A stretch of 46,637 nucleotides of DNA from positions 1 through 46,637 of the forward strand of contig JAGWWZ010000012.1 in NCBI GenBank assembly GCA_018970165.1, read 5' to 3'. Numbering within the stretch: position 1 is the first letter of the stretch; the number at the start of each line of letters is the position of its first letter. The translations under genes and the position numbers were made by a program. The notes under the pieces were generated by a model that worked only from the letters and a program-made list of their open reading frames with translations, made no database searches and was not told the origin of the DNA. Shown one piece after another: positions 46,203-46,637 of this stretch. Source of the stretch: Planctomycetota bacterium. Lineage in GTDB: Bacteria > Planctomycetota > Planctomycetia > Pirellulales > Pirellulaceae.

Positions 46203-46441
46203 CTCATGTTTTGGGTAAGGAAAAATACCGTAGGGGTTCCGATTTTACGGGCGAGCCGAAGGATTGGACAACCACCCATCCTCATGCGACGCGTTCGGGC
46301 AGGAAAATCCAAGGGAATTCGCGGCGAGAGTTGGGATCGAGGGAACGACTCATTTCGATTTATTTCGACGGATTTGCGACTTTCACGACCTCCAAGGAAC
46401 TTTCTGAAAGAGCCGTGCATCGTAAGTCAAGGTCTGTTTTG
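46203..46441. other. Intergenic region with no gene seen
   Basis: The interval between the divergent phosphohexomutase gene and the promoter at 46442. Short frames on both strands have no SD and no recognisable product. A leftward promoter for the mutase gene is expected near 46220-46250, but I found no good match. Confidence 0.5.
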
Positions 46442-46469
46442 TTGACAGTCCATAGCCTCCAACTAGGAT
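46442..46469 (+). promoter_or_regulatory. Sigma-70-type promoter at the right edge
   Basis: A consensus -35, TTGACA (46442-46447), is followed after 16 bp by TAGGAT (46464-46469), 4 of 6 bases of the -10 consensus. It points towards a frame opening at 46580, giving a leader of about 105 nt. Confidence 0.5.
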
Positions 46470-46579
46470 AGAACAAACCTGGCAATGGCCTTGCGTTCGT
46501 GAAATCCTTGTCTCGTCAAGGGTTACGGGGCCACTGCCGAAAAAGTGCAATTCCTTATCGTTCCTTCGTCGGGGATCCC

Positions 46580-46637
46580 ATGGTGAAGTCGAAGAAGCTC
46601 CCTCATCAATCGAAGAGTCGGTCGCAAAAGCGAGCCT
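46580..46637 (+). CDS. Start of a gene running off the window (partial, unidentified)
   Basis: ATG 46580 opens a frame that stays open to the right edge (19 codons visible), with GGGG a few bases upstream and a good promoter about 110 bp before. The visible residues are Lys/Ser/Arg-rich (MVKSKKLPHQSKSRSQKRA), a basic N-terminus with no recognisable family. It could also be a chance frame. Confidence 0.35.
   Translation, partial: MVKSKKLPHQSKSRSQKRA

Overview
This window looks like a chromosomal segment of a planctomycete, most likely a Pirellula/Rhodopirellula-type member of the Pirellulales. The inference rests on gene content, not on a database search: a lipid A gene run (Skp-like, lpxC, lpxA, Gfo/Idh), an ECF sigma factor, a stand-alone GYF_2 (DUF4339) protein, a very long orphan secretin, a secreted HExxH protein and a small helix-turn-helix family, among ordinary housekeeping genes. 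GC is moderate, genes lie on both strands in short operons, and alternative GTG/TTG starts with clear Shine-Dalgarno (SD) sequences are frequent. I saw no tRNA, rRNA, CRISPR array, insertion sequence or prophage.

Layout. 1-6.6 kb (+): the end of an M28 peptidase with a PDZ domain, then the envelope group Skp-like / lpxC / lpxA / Gfo-Idh oxidoreductase, an OmpA-like protein and an overlapping PfkB sugar kinase. 6.7-9.3 kb (+): a thiolase and an unusual aromatic amino acid hydroxylase, together suggesting phenylalanine/acetoacetate metabolism. 9.3-13.1 kb (-): a membrane-anchored coiled-coil protein and a plant-like sulfite reductase. 13.3-17.7 kb: folD, a small helix-turn-helix protein, and gyrB behind a highly structured leader. 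17.7-21.5 kb (-): an MDR alcohol dehydrogenase coupled to an orphan NitT/TauT-type ABC ATPase, a DUF808 membrane protein and a Mn-type superoxide dismutase. 21.6-29 kb: a hypothetical protein, a large secreted alpha/beta hydrolase, a phosphodiester glycosidase, a UDP-glucuronate decarboxylase-type epimerase, folP and a polytopic membrane protein.

29.2-36.7 kb: a secreted zinc-protease-like protein, the orphan secretin, a poorly coding structured interval with one small ORF, an ECF sigma factor, a secreted planctomycete-type protein and the GYF_2 protein. 36.8-41.2 kb: a Tat-exported gamma-glutamyltranspeptidase, divergent with only 26 bp between starts from a three-gene coupled unit (archaeal-type CitG-like protein, radical SAM enzyme, membrane protein). 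41.2-46.2 kb (-): Ppx/GppA phosphatase, a GT4 glycosyltransferase and a phosphoglucomutase/phosphomannomutase; the right edge holds a good promoter and the likely start of another gene.

Most notable for follow-up: (i) the CitG-like / radical SAM / membrane unit with no citrate lyase or malonate decarboxylase nearby; (ii) the pterin-dependent hydroxylase with about 22 extra residues between its iron ligands; (iii) a Gfo/Idh oxidoreductase beside lpxA, which may point to amide-linked lipid A; (iv) structured non-coding elements, namely the gyrB leader, the secretin-sigma interval, a triple AT-palindrome array, and strong hairpins without U-tracts at gene ends.
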